NCBI GenBank assembly: GCA_032358165.1
Contig: JAALGY010000023.1
Location: forward strand, 372,001 to 436,000
From: Diplosphaera chodatii
Taxonomy: Eukaryota; Chlorophyta; Trebouxiophyceae; Prasiolales; Stichococcaceae
Length of the DNA: 64,000 bases
Direction of reading: 5' to 3'
Each line of letters starts with the position of its first letter. Position 1 is the stretch's first letter. The notes below the pieces were generated by a model. It did no database searches. It was not told where the DNA came from and saw nothing but the letters and a program-made list of their open reading frames with translations. This document shows, piece after piece, positions 10,909-23,600 of this stretch. The translations under genes were made by a program, and so were the position numbers.

Positions 10909-13602
10909 CTATTTCGCGAACAATGACCCAGCAGCTGGTGCTCCCTGATGGTTGATCAGATACCGCAGCAGCGCAGCCACGACATCGACGCTCAGGCTAT
11001 TGCCCATGAGCCCATACCGCTGCTTCAGCGTCAGATGCGGTGGAAACCTGTGCAGGAGACATGGGTGCTTAGCATCAATTGTCTAAACAAGAGCAGACAG
11101 CAGCGTGAGTGGGCCGCATTGCCATTTGCATTAACCGGAAGGGGCGACACAGGCTCCCCAGAGCAAATGCACCTGAAGCTGGGCGGGAAGCCATGCAGGG
11201 CAGCAATCTCAGCTGGCGTGAAGTATCGCAGCTGCAGCGCTCGCATTGCCCCCAGCAACGGCGCAGGCGTCGGCACCAGCGGCTCGCCAGCCTGCAATGT
11301 ACACGCCCAACCTGAAAACTATTGCATTACGAGATAGGTGGCAACTCTCCCTCACACCTGTTGAATGTTGAACCGTGCGAGATGGAAGCACTGCCTTTCC
11401 AAGCTCGTCTGGTGCCAGTCTGTCAAGTGCTTGATTCAGGGCGGGCATCTACATAGCGCAGGCCTGAACGGGCGACACAGCTTGCCTTGAGGCCCAGTGC
11501 GGCGGCAGCCTCTGTCGCCGCTGCAACCTGCACATACTCTCCCATGGGTTCGCCAGGCCGCAACGCTGTCCCACCCTGTGGCACGCCAGCTGCTGTCGTC
11601 TCACCAGCTGCTGCCGACTCACCCCGGGGTATTGCTATTGTAGGCAGCTCGGCTGCAGTGCTGCCGGCGGCGGCATGGTACTGAGGGAATGCCGCCGCCA
11701 GCTTCGGCAGCAGGTGCAGGTTCGCCGTCGCCAACACTGAGCCTGAGCCCTGCAGTCACATCGCATCCTCCATTGGGCATCCTATTGCTTACTCAAAGCT
11801 CATCACACTGGTGTCTGATACTGCTCAGGCACCATATGGCAGCACTTACACAGCAGCACACGCCACCTTGCTGTAGCTGCCGTAGGACTTCGTGAAGCAG
11901 TTGACGACTGCAGACTGAGGCGACACGATGTCCAGCACAATGCCGCGCGCAGCGAGCTTGGCATCTGGGAAACGGTAGGCCGCCCAGGGGTGTGAGTCCC
12001 GCTGGTCTGGCGGCTGCTGTTGTGGCAATTTGCTGGATACGGGCTCGTCTGTGCCACGTTCCTGCTCAGCACTGTGCTGCTCAGACTGCGTCTGCTGAGG
12101 CAGCACAGTATCTGCCACTGCTAATGCCGCTGCAGCAACGTCTGCTGCAGCCACGCCATTGCAGCAGCTATGCCCTGCTCTGCAGCCTGCTGCCTGTGCT
12201 GCAGTACGACCTGCCCCGGCATATGCATTTGCAGCTGATAGGTTGCAAGACCGCTGGAAACGTCCATTTTGCAGGCCAGCAGCAGGCCGGCCGGCTGTCT
12301 GACGCGCCTGTTCTGCACGGTTTATGACGCCGGCAAATGCTGCAGACGGCACACCCTCAGCCGCAGGATCTCCCACCAGGTAGTGCTGCACCAGCCTACT
12401 GCAGGGTGGACCGCTGCTGCCCGTCTCGCCACCATTGCAAAGCCCAGCAGCCGGCTGACCCTCAGTTGCGGCCTGTGGTGGTCCGCTGCCAGGCTGCTGT
12501 GACAGCTGCGGGCTGCCATGCTGGGCTGACTGGTGCGCTAGCTGTGCTGCATGCTGCTGCTGCAGCAGCTGTGCAGGCAGCTGCATGAGCGGCACCCCCG
12601 GCTGGCTTGGCAGTGGGAATGCGCCGCTTCCATTACTGGCAAGCTGCGGTACACCACACATGGATATGAAGGCAAGCGGCAGATCCCTGGCTAGCGCTGC
12701 CTGGACCAGTGGCACAGGCTAATAGCGAAAAGTGCAGCAACACCTACTGCAGCAACACCTAGTGCTGCCGGCAAGAGTGACGCCGAGCCACCTTGCGGGC
12801 AAGGCAGAAATCGCGCGGCCTGGAGTATGGCACCCCCAGCTGCGTTGGGCTGAGGTGGAACTCCTGCACCACATAGCCCTGCTGCACCAGGAACTCCCGC
12901 AGCTGCTGTGCTGTCGCCGACTCCTCGAACCCCACCACATTTTCCACCAGCAGGTATTTGGGCGGTGACTGCAGCAACGAATCACGTCAGCATTCGGCAC
13001 TCTTTGGCCGATCCCGTTGCAGTGGAGGAGAACAGCATGAAAAAGGGGTGTCAATGAGCTCACAGCTGCGGAACTGAGATGCACCAGCTGCGGCTTCCAG
13101 AAGGGGTCAGGAACGAATGCAGATATCGCCGACCTTGAGAGTAGGCAGGCGGTGGAGCAGAGCCATGAAGCTGCCGGCACGTCCATCTTCCGCGCCCTTG
13201 CGGTTCCCACGCCGCGTGTACGGCTGGCATGGTGGCGCCAGCAACCACAGGTCAACGGTAGGGTCGTCCAGCAGCCGTTGAGGGACCGCCTCCACATTGC
13301 CCTGCAGGCATGCATGCAACCTGCTTCGGCAAAAGTAAATATGGTCCGTTAGGTTAGTCACGCTCTGCTGACACTGTGCAAGACATGGACTCTGTCAGGG
13401 CTTGAGTGTGAGGTACCTGCCAGGGACGCCTGCCGAACACGAACTCATAGGCATCATTGGCAGCCGGGCTGATGTCGAAGGCGCGGGACACGGTGGCGCC
13501 TGGACATGCCATCGCCAGTGCGTAGTGCATGCCACCGACGCCACTATAGAACTCCAAGCACCTGAGCGGCGGCAGACCACCAGCTTGCATCGTGTGCTGC
13601 AT
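10909..13602 (-). CDS. DNMT2: DNMT2/TRDMT1-type tRNA cytosine-5 methyltransferase with long internal insert
   Basis: DNMT2 enzymes methylate C38 in the anticodon loop of tRNAs such as tRNA-Asp. The methyltransferase motifs are present in order. Motif I is [14 protein letters not shown] (about 13510-13560). Motif IV is [10 protein letters not shown] with the catalytic Cys (about 13205-13235). Motif VI is ENVVGFEES (about 12910-12945), followed by [20 protein letters not shown] (about 12800-12860). The DNMT2 signature [11 protein letters not shown] lies at about 11870-11905. Motif IX/X are [20 protein letters not shown] (about 11180-11240) and [20 protein letters not shown] (about 10975-11035). 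The stop is TAG, complement of 10909-10911. I chose the ATG at 13600-13602 (MQHTMQAGG) because it directly precedes motif I. Between the catalytic and target-recognition halves lies an unusual low-complexity stretch of roughly 200 or more residues, rich in Gln, Ala, Gly and Ser (about 12000-12715). Typical DNMT2 proteins have a much shorter linker here. Confidence 0.92.
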
Positions 13603-14089
13603 CGCAACGGACTGCTGCTGCTGCTGCTGTTGCTGCTGCTGCGGCGTATGGCGTCTCACTCACGTCTCCTTGGCGGCAGACGACCGCCAGAACAGGCAGG
13701 TCGCCACGCCCTAACGTCCCATGACTTGGTAGCAGCAGACCGTATGCGAGGTTGAACCGTGCAATTGCCGATGTGTGACCCAAGTGGCATGGCATGCATG
13801 CCTGCTTGGTGCCGTACGGCTGCAGGACGCTGCTGTTCGTCCGGGCACCTGCTTCACTACTGCTCTGCTGCATTGCTTCACTGTGTCAATAGTAGCAGCG
13901 AGATACGATTCGCATGCCCAAACACTCATTGACAAACACATGCGTAACTGTCGCACAGGTCTGCAGTGCTCTTGACCCAAGCCAGACAGGAATGAAGGGA
14001 TTGCAAGGTTGACAAATGCTGAACAGCACACCATTCACATCGACTGGCTGAGCTCGTCACGGTGTGATAGTGCATACCCGGCTGGCGCG
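13603..14089. other. Divergent intergenic region between DNMT2 and calredoxin
   Basis: About 490 bases separate the two divergent start codons. They should contain both promoters and 5' UTRs. A CTG/CAG run lies only ten bases upstream of the DNMT2 ATG. No further gene is supported. Confidence 0.45.
13612..13641. repeat. CTG/CAG trinucleotide run at the DNMT2 5' end
   Basis: Ten trinucleotide units with one TTG interruption. On the DNMT2 strand they read as CAG and end ten bases before the chosen ATG. If translation began upstream (no upstream ATG was seen in that frame, only a GTG), the run would encode polyglutamine. I treat it as 5' UTR. Confidence 0.8.
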
Positions 14090-16898
14090 ATGACTGTTGC
14101 GCGATGTCAAGCATGGCGCTGCGGGGGAGCTCATGCAGTGGCGGGACCCACATGCAGCAAACCTACCAGGAGCAGATGTCAGCCTTCAAGCACACGTGCC
14201 GCGGCAACGGGCAGTCAATTCAGCCAGTCACGGGTGATTTATGGGCAGCACTGGCGGGTGGTTGAGCCAGCGAGTCAGCGGTGCTATCGCCATCGCAGGC
14301 ATTGCACAGCAACAGCGGCGGCAACTCAGGAGGTGATGCGGCAAACTGCCGAGTGGACGGCCACGCGGACGCTGGATGAGGACCAGCTAGAGAAGCTTGC
14401 GGAGCAGTTCGACAGATTCGACGTCGACCAGTGCGTGTCTTCGCCACTTCATGCCAAGGCGTCACATCATGATATCATCCCGCAACACGTGCAACCTAGT
14501 GTCTGTATTGATAGCACGACAGGCAGCAATACAAGCCAGTGGCTCCGGTCAGTATGACTGTTGCCATTCGTGTGTCAGGAATGGCGTGATCGACAAGAGC
14601 GAGCTCCGGAATCTGCTTGAAGCGGTCAGTAGCAGCAGCGAGACAACCACTGGCCAAGGGTGAGCTGTATTCTGCAGCTCACCTCTGCTTGTCGGTATCC
14701 AATGCAGGCACTAGAGTTACTTACTGTCAGGCCTGCTTCCAGGTGGGTGGTGGACTCCATCGTGGAGTCGGTCATGGAGTCCTTTGACACCGATGGTGAT
14801 GACACCATGGACTTCAAAGACTTCACGAAGCTGGTGCGGCCCTGCAAAGCCTTTTGCTAATGCAACCATCACAGCGCACATTGCAAGGAAATACAATATG
14901 CAGCATCTGAGCTACATGCATGCATGACGCTCAAAACATGTGGGCCCGTGACCTGCAGATGCAGGACAGCATGCTGCTGGACGGCAAATTGCAGGAGTAC
15001 CAGAGGGCATTTCAGGCAGTGGACACCTCAGGCAACGGCACTCTAGGTATGGACGCTTGCAGGGTTTGCAGACGCCTGTAGCTTTTGGAAACTGATGCTG
15101 CACGCTGCTGACGTGCTCAGCTGAAGCTTGCTGTCTGCAGGCGCGACAGAGGTCAAGCGGCTGTTCGAGGACCTGGGCCACCCGCTCACAGACCAGAAGC
15201 TGTTTGACGTCATGGAGCGCTTTGATGCGGCAGGCACGGTGCGGCTTTACATGGGTTGAGGGGGGGTTTTGCTGGGTTGTCGTTCCATGGTTGCAGGGCG
15301 GCCAGGACACTGGCCATCAGCTGATGCAACTGTCAGGAGTTTTCGAGATGTGGCTCGCAGCCTCGGTGCAGCTCCTTTGCTGTAGACACCACATGCATAG
15401 CTGCGAAGGTGGCTGCGGCGGTGCTGCAGGGCCAGCTGGGCTTCAACGACTTCCTGGACCTGTTCCGCAGCGACCTCCTGGAGGCGAACGAGGTGCTGGA
15501 CTACATCCGGCTGCGCGCCAGCGATGCGACCGTGCCCAGCGCCCGGGAGCCCTCCCTCATCGAGGTGGGCGCCTGCAAATCGGGAGCTGACCCGATACGT
15601 TTCGCTGTTGGCCCCTTGAAGCAAGTACACTGCCAGAGGTGCGTCGCGGGCATCCGTGTGCCGAGGCACGCTCAATGCTCGTGACAAGTACCTGCGCAGC
15701 GGAAGGCTGCTTCCACACCTCGTCGGGCAGCCTCGAGCATGTCGCGTGCATGTGCAGTGGGTGCCAGGGGAGGTGATGCTGATCTTCAGTGGCGAGGAGT
15801 TCAAGGCGCTGTCGTCGTCGCACCCGCAGCGGGTGGTCGTCCTGGAGGCGTCCTTCACCTGGTGCCGCCCCTGCAAGGGCTTCCAGAGGTCGTACGAGGT
15901 GCGTGGGCAGGATGCGGGATGCATGAGCATCTTGTCAGCGAGCGCTGCTGGATCACACCGTGCTGAGGACACCATTCTCCAGGCCATGCCGCTGGCAGCT
16001 GCCATTCGCAAGCTGATCATGCATGCAGATGCAGCAGCATCGCAGACCATCTGAGGGTGCTGCCCTGCCACAGAACCCCAATCTGTTGGTGGCCACCCGG
16101 CAACACTCGGTGGTTGGTGATGCCATCGAGTTACAACACACGTGTATCACTGCCTGCAGAAATTTGCAGAGCACTACCCTGAGACCATCTTCCTCAAACT
16201 GTACGGCAACTCAAATGCCAACACAAAGGTTCGTGTTGCCGCAGGAGCGTACCCCTTGCCATACTCCTGCCGCCCATTTGGATGCTACCCACTCTACTGC
16301 TGCTGAACTGGATGCTGCACCTGTGTTGTTCCGCAGGCCATCTTCCAGCGGCTGCAGGTGCCAATGACACCACACTTCACATTCTGGCGGGAAGGTGGGG
16401 TGCCATCATGCCCCAGAGTGCCACAGTTGTTCTCCCGCTCGATTGCAATGACTGCATGCCTGGCTCGTGATCAGATGCATCCAAATGCTGTTGCTGCTCC
16501 CAGTGATGCTGGCAGACTGACACCTGATGACACTTGACTACCCCTACCCTGCACCGTGGTTTCAGGTGCGATGCTGGGGCAGCACAGCGGCGCCAACAAG
16601 GGCAAGATGCTGCAGTCATTGCAGAAGTATCTTCAGGTACTGCTTTTGAGCTGTTCGATCATCGTCACACGTGCTGCGTGAGCGTGAACTGCTGTGTAGA
16701 CACACGGACATACCCGCATCTTGTACACATACTTTGGTGGTGCCAGGAAGGGCACCTCCTGACAACTGTCCACTCCATATGGTCAACCTTTGCCTGCATG
16801 CCAATCTGCCACAGGACTGGGACAACCCCATTGCCGGCGCCAACAAGTTCAAGCAGCAGGTGTGGTCCGCCAAGCTGCTAGGGAGCGGGGCTGCCTGA
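14090..16898 (+). CDS. CRX1: Calredoxin-like protein: four EF-hands fused to a thioredoxin domain
   Basis: The start ATG 14090 opens about 85 residues rich in Arg, Ser, Thr, Ala and Cys, consistent with a chloroplast transit peptide. Four EF-hand loops follow: DVDQNGVIDKSE (split by an intron, 14430/14579), DTDGDDTMDFKD (about 14787-14822), DTSGNGTLGATE (about 15020-15155, split) and DAAGTGQLGFND (about 15228-15450, split). A linker leads to a thioredoxin fold: VVVLEASFTWCRPCKGF (about 15830-15885) holds the WCxxC active site, with FAEHYPETIFLKLYGNSNAN (about 16164-16225), VPMTPHFTFWREG carrying the cis-Pro loop (about 16350-16396), and a last exon ending LLGSGAA with TGA at 16896-16898. Calredoxin is a chloroplast protein of Chlamydomonas whose thioredoxin activity depends on calcium and which reduces a peroxiredoxin. 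That role is transferred from the family. The active site here reads WCRPC rather than the common WCGPC. Confidence 0.88.
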
Positions 16899-17635
16899 GT
16901 CAGTGCGTTCTGCAGCAGGGCTGCTGCTGCAATTTGTTGCAAGTGGTCTCCGCCAGCGGATCACCAGCCGAATCAGAAGATGTCACAGCATCTGTGGGCT
17001 CCCCAAAGTTCGCCTGGCCTGCGGCTCAGCTGTTCGCCAGCGTGGCGTGGGGCAGGGGCAATGCTCAACTACACCTGCAATTCAAGCACATAACGCGGGT
17101 GTGGTGTAGCATGCAATTGTGTCTGTCAGCAGTGCCGCCGCCGCCACCAAGATCAGCCCTCTCCAAGGGTCGCAATGGCGGCGGCGGTGGTGCTTTTGGT
17201 ATGGACGTGCACACAAATGAAAGTGGGGACCCCTTACAGAGGTGGTATATGGCAGCTGTCAACGGTATCGTTCTGCTGCTACTTGGCAAAGATGACCACT
17301 GTGGCGTCCTTCCCCTACTGCCGTTTGGAGACATGCCCGTCAGCAGACAGACCTCGTTTCCGACTGTGTGACCGGAATATCCTTGCACGATTGTGCCAAC
17401 GAAGCTCTTGAGAAATACAATTGCAGGGCCCGACCTTACCATTAGCCACACAGTCATGTCAACGTACGTGCAACATGCGACGTCTGACTGAGCGCGTTTG
17501 AGCTAGCGTGGTTCAGAGTCCCTGTGTTTTACGTCGATCACCTTACAGCTTCCGGAAGCTCGCATGCCGAAATCTGTGGCTGGCTCTATTTTGCGAGATA
17601 CAGAAACTTTGCTGAAGTGCAAGAAGTGGTGCACG
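16899..17635. other. Intergenic region between calredoxin and alpha-mannosidase
   Basis: Two plus-strand genes flank about 740 bases. The only notable structure is a pair of opposed GC-rich trinucleotide runs near 17134-17190, listed separately. Translations through that part give Pro and Gly runs typical of simple repeats, so no gene is called. Confidence 0.45.
17134..17190. repeat. Opposed GCC and GGC runs able to form a hairpin
   Basis: A GCCGCCGCCGCC run at 17134-17145 faces GGCGGCGGCGG at 17177-17187. They can pair over about 11 G-C base pairs with a loop of about 31 bases. The site is roughly 240 bases after the calredoxin stop, so it could lie in its 3' UTR or act as a boundary element. 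No function is shown. Confidence 0.55.
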
Positions 17636-20600
17636 ATGTTCAGAGCAGGTTTGGCGATCCTGCTGGTCTTGCTGCTCTGGTGTGCATCCGCCAGCGCAGG
17701 ACGTGTTCCCTACAACACCTCTGCGAGCAGGTGCGTTTTAGAATACGCGAGAATTAGCATAATCAGACATGTGTTGCAAACTGCTGTGCTAAGCAGCAAC
17801 ATGATGCATCGCCAGGCAGATGGATGTGGCCACATGCATGTCGCCGCATGAACCTGGTCATCATGTGCTGGAAGTGGATGCGTGATCAGCTCTTCACAGT
17901 CTCTACGTGCCACACTGCAGACGCCATGGCAAGCGCAATGTGCACATCGTATGCCATACACATGACGACCCGGGCTGGCTGAAGACAGTCGACCAGTACC
18001 ACTACGGCTCAAACAACTCGATCCAGGTGTGATGCCGCCACACGGTGCACCAGGGCATTGCAGCATGCAGCAACCACAACACGTATGACACCATTTGCGA
18101 TCGTGTTCATGCGACACACCCACAGGTGGCAGGCACACAGTACATCCTTGACTCGATCATGGCATCGCTGCGGGACCACCCCGACCGTACCTTCGTGTAT
18201 GGCGAAATGGTAGGTGACGCTCGACATGCACCTGCTGCCTTCAACCATTGCTAGCTGTAGATGGTCAACATTCGCAAACTTACGTCATCCAAAAACCCGA
18301 CATGCTACACTCATCATCATTCAAATGTACGACACAGGGACAAGAGCTTGTTGCGGAAGGGCATGCTACACGAGCAGAGGAGGCTGGATAGTGTCCAATG
18401 CTCGGTGTCCCTTTCACGCAGGCATTCTTCATCCGCTGGTGGAGGGAGCAGGATGAGCGGATGCAGCGCCTGGTTCGGCGTCTGGTTCGCGACGAGCAGC
18501 TGGGCTTCGTCAATGGTGGCTACGTGCAGAACGACGAGGCAGCCTCGCACCACGTCGCAATGATCGACCAGACGACCCGCGGCCATAGGTACTGCCGTCC
18601 CAAAGGCAGCACATGTGGCAGCACGCTGACCTTTGGAAAGGCACAGCTTGTGACGCAAATGTTGGAGACGTTCAGTATGCAGACAGGCCATGTGTGACTA
18701 CCGTGTTCGACTTGACGCACCGGTTGCCCAAAATCGCACTCAAAAGTGCGGTGTGCAAACACTGCAGGTTCCTGCGAGAGACCTTCAACGTTACACCGCG
18801 CGTCGGCTGGCAGATCGATCCTTTTGGGCACTCCTCCACGCAGGCCGCCTTCTCAGCGCTGTATGGCTACGATGCGCAATTCTTTGGGCGTGCTGACTAC
18901 CAGGTGCCATTGTCATCAAGTCAGGCAGCACCTGTCCTGATACGTTTGGCTTGCTACACTGCATTGTTTGTTGGGTGGGCTTTGACATGATTGGCGTCTC
19001 GTACACACCTTTGCATCCGTAGGACATGAAGCGACGGAAGGAGCGGAAGGAGATGGAGCTGCTGTGGCGTGGCGCTGCATCCTTTGGCGCAGACGCAGAT
19101 GTCTTCACTGGCAACTTCGCATCGGGTGGGTCGCACACCCAACAGCTTGATGATCACGGCTGGAAGCCGCTGTGCTCAATCGTGGAGTGTTGTGGGTGTC
19201 ACAAAACATCCTTCAGGTACGTGCAGGTAACTACGGGCCACCGCCGGGGTTCAACTGGGATTGGGGCCAGGGTGACCCTCAGATCCAGGTGCCAACCACC
19301 ATAGCTCACGCACTGCAGATGCTTGATACACTCCGGCACAGCCTTGCAGCCTCATGTCGAATCATGGTCGAACACGGATCTGAGCTGCAAGCAAACCTGT
19401 GCTTACGTGCATCGCAGGATGACCCACAGCTCCGTGATGTCAATGTTCAAGAGCGGGTTGACGCATTCGTGGAAGAGTGTGAGAAGCTCTTCAACGTCAC
19501 CCGCGGGAATGACATCATGCTCACCATGGGCACTGATTTCACGGTGGGCCTGCCTGTCTGCTTACCATACCAGAAGACATTGGAGCATTGAACTTTGCCA
19601 AAGGCTGTGAGATCATCTTGACAGTATGGCGTCTAGTTCATCACGTGCTCCTCCTTGCACTTTACATGTGCGCCTGAATGTCTTCTTCTTCTTGCTCCTA
19701 TGCAGTATGCCAATGCTCACGCGTGGTACAAGAATCTCGACAAGCTGATCCACTATGCCAATGCGGATGGTCGCCTGAACGTGTTTTACTCCAGGTGCAG
19801 TCTGATCATGCACAGGGAGGCTGGGGCACTCCAGTTGCAGAGGCAGATTCTTGGCATTGGTCATCATGCCTGACCAGTTGTTGCAAGATGCTGTATTGCG
19901 AACAGAACGACATATGAAACGAGACACCCGTGGGCAGCGGCACAGCATCTTTCTGCCATTGCAGCCCTGAAGCCTATGTTGCTGCCAAGCATGCCATGAA
20001 GGCAGCATGGCCGCTCAAGACTGACGACTTCTTTCCATATGCCGACCGTCCCCACTGCCACTGGACAGGTAGGTCAGCGCAGTGGTCCTGCCTGAGCTAA
20101 CAAGCAGGCTGACAGTGGCTGACTGCTGCTCTTGCACAGATGTGCTGGCCGTGTATGTCAACTGTATCTGCCATATAACCAGCTTCTGTTGTGCAATGTC
20201 GCATTACTTCTAGGGCAGCACTTTGATGTGCAAGTGCAAACCAAGCTGAGCGAGCTGTTGCAATGTATGTGAGCTATTTGCAGACTCTCGCACCTGCTGC
20301 ACCCCAGGCTACTTCAGCAGCCGAGCGGCCGCAAAAGGCTTCATCCGCAAGGCTACTTCCTACCTCCAGGCAGCTCGCCAAATAGAGGTACAGTGCACTG
20401 CCACCTCGCAGGAGCTGGTGCTGGGCTCGCCATTTTGCTATGGGCTGTAGTGACGGCGCAGAGCCGCACAGCCCACAACCCCTTGCCACTGCTGCTGAAC
20501 ACACCCTGACACCGTCGATTGTGCTTTGGCAGGTTCGGCATGGCCGCAAGGCCAGAGGCCCCAACACAGACGCCCTGGAGGAGGCCATCTCGTTGGCGCA

Positions 20601-23600
20601 GCACCACGATGCAGTCACTGGCACCGCCAAGCAGCACGTGGCGGACGACTACAACATGCGGATCGATGCAGGTGATGGCTGTGAGTCGCGTAGAGGGTCT
20701 TCTGTATGCCTGCAGGCACTGTGCTGCAGTCTGAGTATATTCAAACTGCGTCTGGTGGTCATCAGTTAGTGCAGCAGCAGCCGGTCCCGAGCCATCTGTG
20801 GATGCTGCGGCGCTGCAGGTCTTGCAGAGGCAGAGCAAGTGGTCGCAGATGCCCTGAATCGGCAGATGGGGCTGAGCAGCCGCGCTCAGACGGCACAGCA
20901 GGGGCGCAGCCTTAAAAGCTCTCCCAGCATTGCCGGAAGCGGCGGCGTCAGCAGCAGCGGTGGTGACGGCAGCGGCAGCAATGACGGCACTGGCGGCAGC
21001 AGCAACAGCCATGGCGGCAGCTTCAGCCACTGCCGCTTGCTGAACATCAGCGTCTGCGAGCAGACGGTATCTGCCAGCCGCGCCGGAAGAGGGTTCCACA
21101 TCGCTTTGTACAACCCACGGACAGCACCACGCAGGCACTACATGCGGATTCCAATTGCAAGCAAGGGCAACTGGACAGTCACAGGTGTGACAGCTGATGG
21201 CGCTGTTGCTGTAGCGCTAGCCTGACAAACTGCCCTTTAATGCAGTGCCTCCACTGGCGTCGTGCAAGTACGGCGTGACTGCAGGAGATGTTGCTGGTTG
21301 CAGAGATTTTATATATGAATGTGATGGTGAGCAACTGATGCGAGGCTCCTGAACCTGATGTTGGCCAACACATGACGCTGCGCAGATCCCCGTGGGTTGC
21401 CGGTTGCAGCGCAGCTGGTGCCAATCAGCGCAGCCACGCGCCGGCTGCAGGAAGCAGCATTGCGGCAAGGCGAATACCATGATGCCAATGCCGCTGGTGA
21501 TGCTGAGCTGGCGTTCGCAACCATTCTGCCCCCGCTTGGGTGAGAGTCGACAACCATACATGACATGGTTGTTGCTATGTGCCCCATATTGCAATTAGCA
21601 TGCGGATGCCAGGGTGACCAGGTGGCGTGCTTGTGCCAAGGCAAGCCCCGAGGCAAATTGCTGCACTGCAACTGAAGCTCAGCAAGGACAGCCTGACGCA
21701 AGTCAACCCGTCACAACTGGCGGCGACAGTCAGTGGCTGTGTGTGCAGGGCGCAGGTCTTCAACGTCACGCCGGTGCAAGACGGCGCAGCAAATGCCGCT
21801 TCGCAGTCGCAGCTCCTTCAGGAAACCCCAATGTATCAGACTCTGCCCCCATATGACCTGTTCGGCAGGTACTGCCGGGTGCGGCTGCAAAACAGCAGCG
21901 TGGCTGCGCTGCTCCGCAGAGACCTCAGCATGCAGCTGAACATCAGCATGCGGTGGTACAATGCGAGCGACGGCGCAGATGGCTCAATCGCTTCGGGCGC
22001 ATACATCTTCCGGTGGGCCGTAGGGCGTAGAGGCTGTCATGTCATATCCTGCATGTAATGCTTGTGGGCTCTGTTGCGCCATCTGCCCCACAACCGGCCT
22101 CCGCCAGCTGAAAACGCATCGCACGTTCAGCAGGGCCACCACCTCCGTCTGCGTCCCTGACAGCTGCGCTGCGGTGCTGTTTGCTGCTCACCGTGCCCAC
22201 CGTGCCCCGCGCAGGCCCAACGGCTCATATGCCATAGCTGACCACAATGCGCTCAAGCCCGAGATCGTGGATGGCCCTGTGGTGAGGGAGGTGCGGACCA
22301 CATACTCGACCTGGGCGCAGCTCACCACCAGGTGCAAAGCCAAACTTCACATACATCCAGATGTCTCTGAAGGAATCCCAGTGTGGGATGGAACATTTAC
22401 TGGTGCGTGCACCTGTGTGCCCCCCGACACCCTGTGCCACCGTCTGGTGTTGGTGTTGGCAGTGAAGCCGGCAGTTGGCACCCCCACCCAGGCATCAGCC
22501 AGGCAACCTGAGCTACTGTTAAGACGCATCTGCTTTCTTGAGCATTTAGCATGACTGCAAATGGCAGTGGGCACAAATGTGTGAACAGTCCACAGAAGTA
22601 ATCTGCGGCCGAGTTGTCTGATCTGTGCTGGGGTGTGTCAGGTGTCATTGCACAAAAAGGCCATCAACACAAGCACCTTGGCAGGATGCAGCAGCAGGAT
22701 GCTGCCTTTTGCTTGAAGCCTGAGCTAGTCATGTGCACCACAAAAAATGCCATGCACAACTGCAGGCTTTGGGCGGACGCACCATTTGCGGAGGTGGAAT
22801 GGACTGTGGGACCCATCCCCATCAACGACGATCTGGGTGGGTGCACGGCAACTGTGCATGTACTCCCGAAACCTGCTGGGTGCAAAAAAAATGTGCATGT
22901 ACTTTTGACAGCTGCCGACAACCAAGACGAAGCACAAGGGCGTCCACCATATGACCAGTAGTTCGCTCTCTGGAATCATGATATCATCGGTGTTGGGACA
23001 GCAATTGCTGTGAGCCTTCAGGTGGCACGCAATGTGGTGCAGGCAAGGAGGTTGTGGTGCGGTATGGCACCGACCTGGAATCGGGTCGCCGTTTTGCGAC
23101 AGACGCCAATGGCCGGGAGATGCAGGTGCAGGAGGACCTTGAAAGAAGAGGATTGCTACCCGTTGCCTGCTCATGCCGGCTCACGGAGGCCAACAGCCTC
23201 TGACTCGCTGTGATACTTGTGATGCAGGACCGTGTGCGAGACTGGCGACCCACCTGGCACTTGAACAACACCGATCCCATAGCCAGCAACTTCTACCCTG
23301 TTACATCCGCCATCGAGATAACAGAGCCTGGCAAGTCGGCATTTGCAGTGGTCACTGACCGTGCGCAAGGTAACAGCACAGCAGCAGCTTGTGTGCGCTG
23401 TTGTGTCCCGTGCAGCGACCAGCAAGCAGGTCGCGGTGACTGACCCTCGAAGCATCATACTATGGAGGGCAACCTTTACAAGGATATGTTAACTGCGTCT
23501 GCTTGCAGGGGGCGCGTCGCTGCGCAGCGGTGAGATCGAGCTCATGCTGCACCGGCGGCTGCTGCATGACGACATTCGGGGCGTTGGGGAGCCACTAAAC

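Noticed and set aside
13544..13873. Minus-strand frame with poly-Ala at the DNMT2 5' end
   Set aside because: The poly-Ala is the CAG run read in another frame; the DNMT2 motif I frame is different.
16974..17371. Plus-strand frame with Pro and Gly runs between calredoxin and mannosidase
   Set aside because: The runs come from simple GCC/GGC repeats; no start, splice continuity or domain supports a gene.
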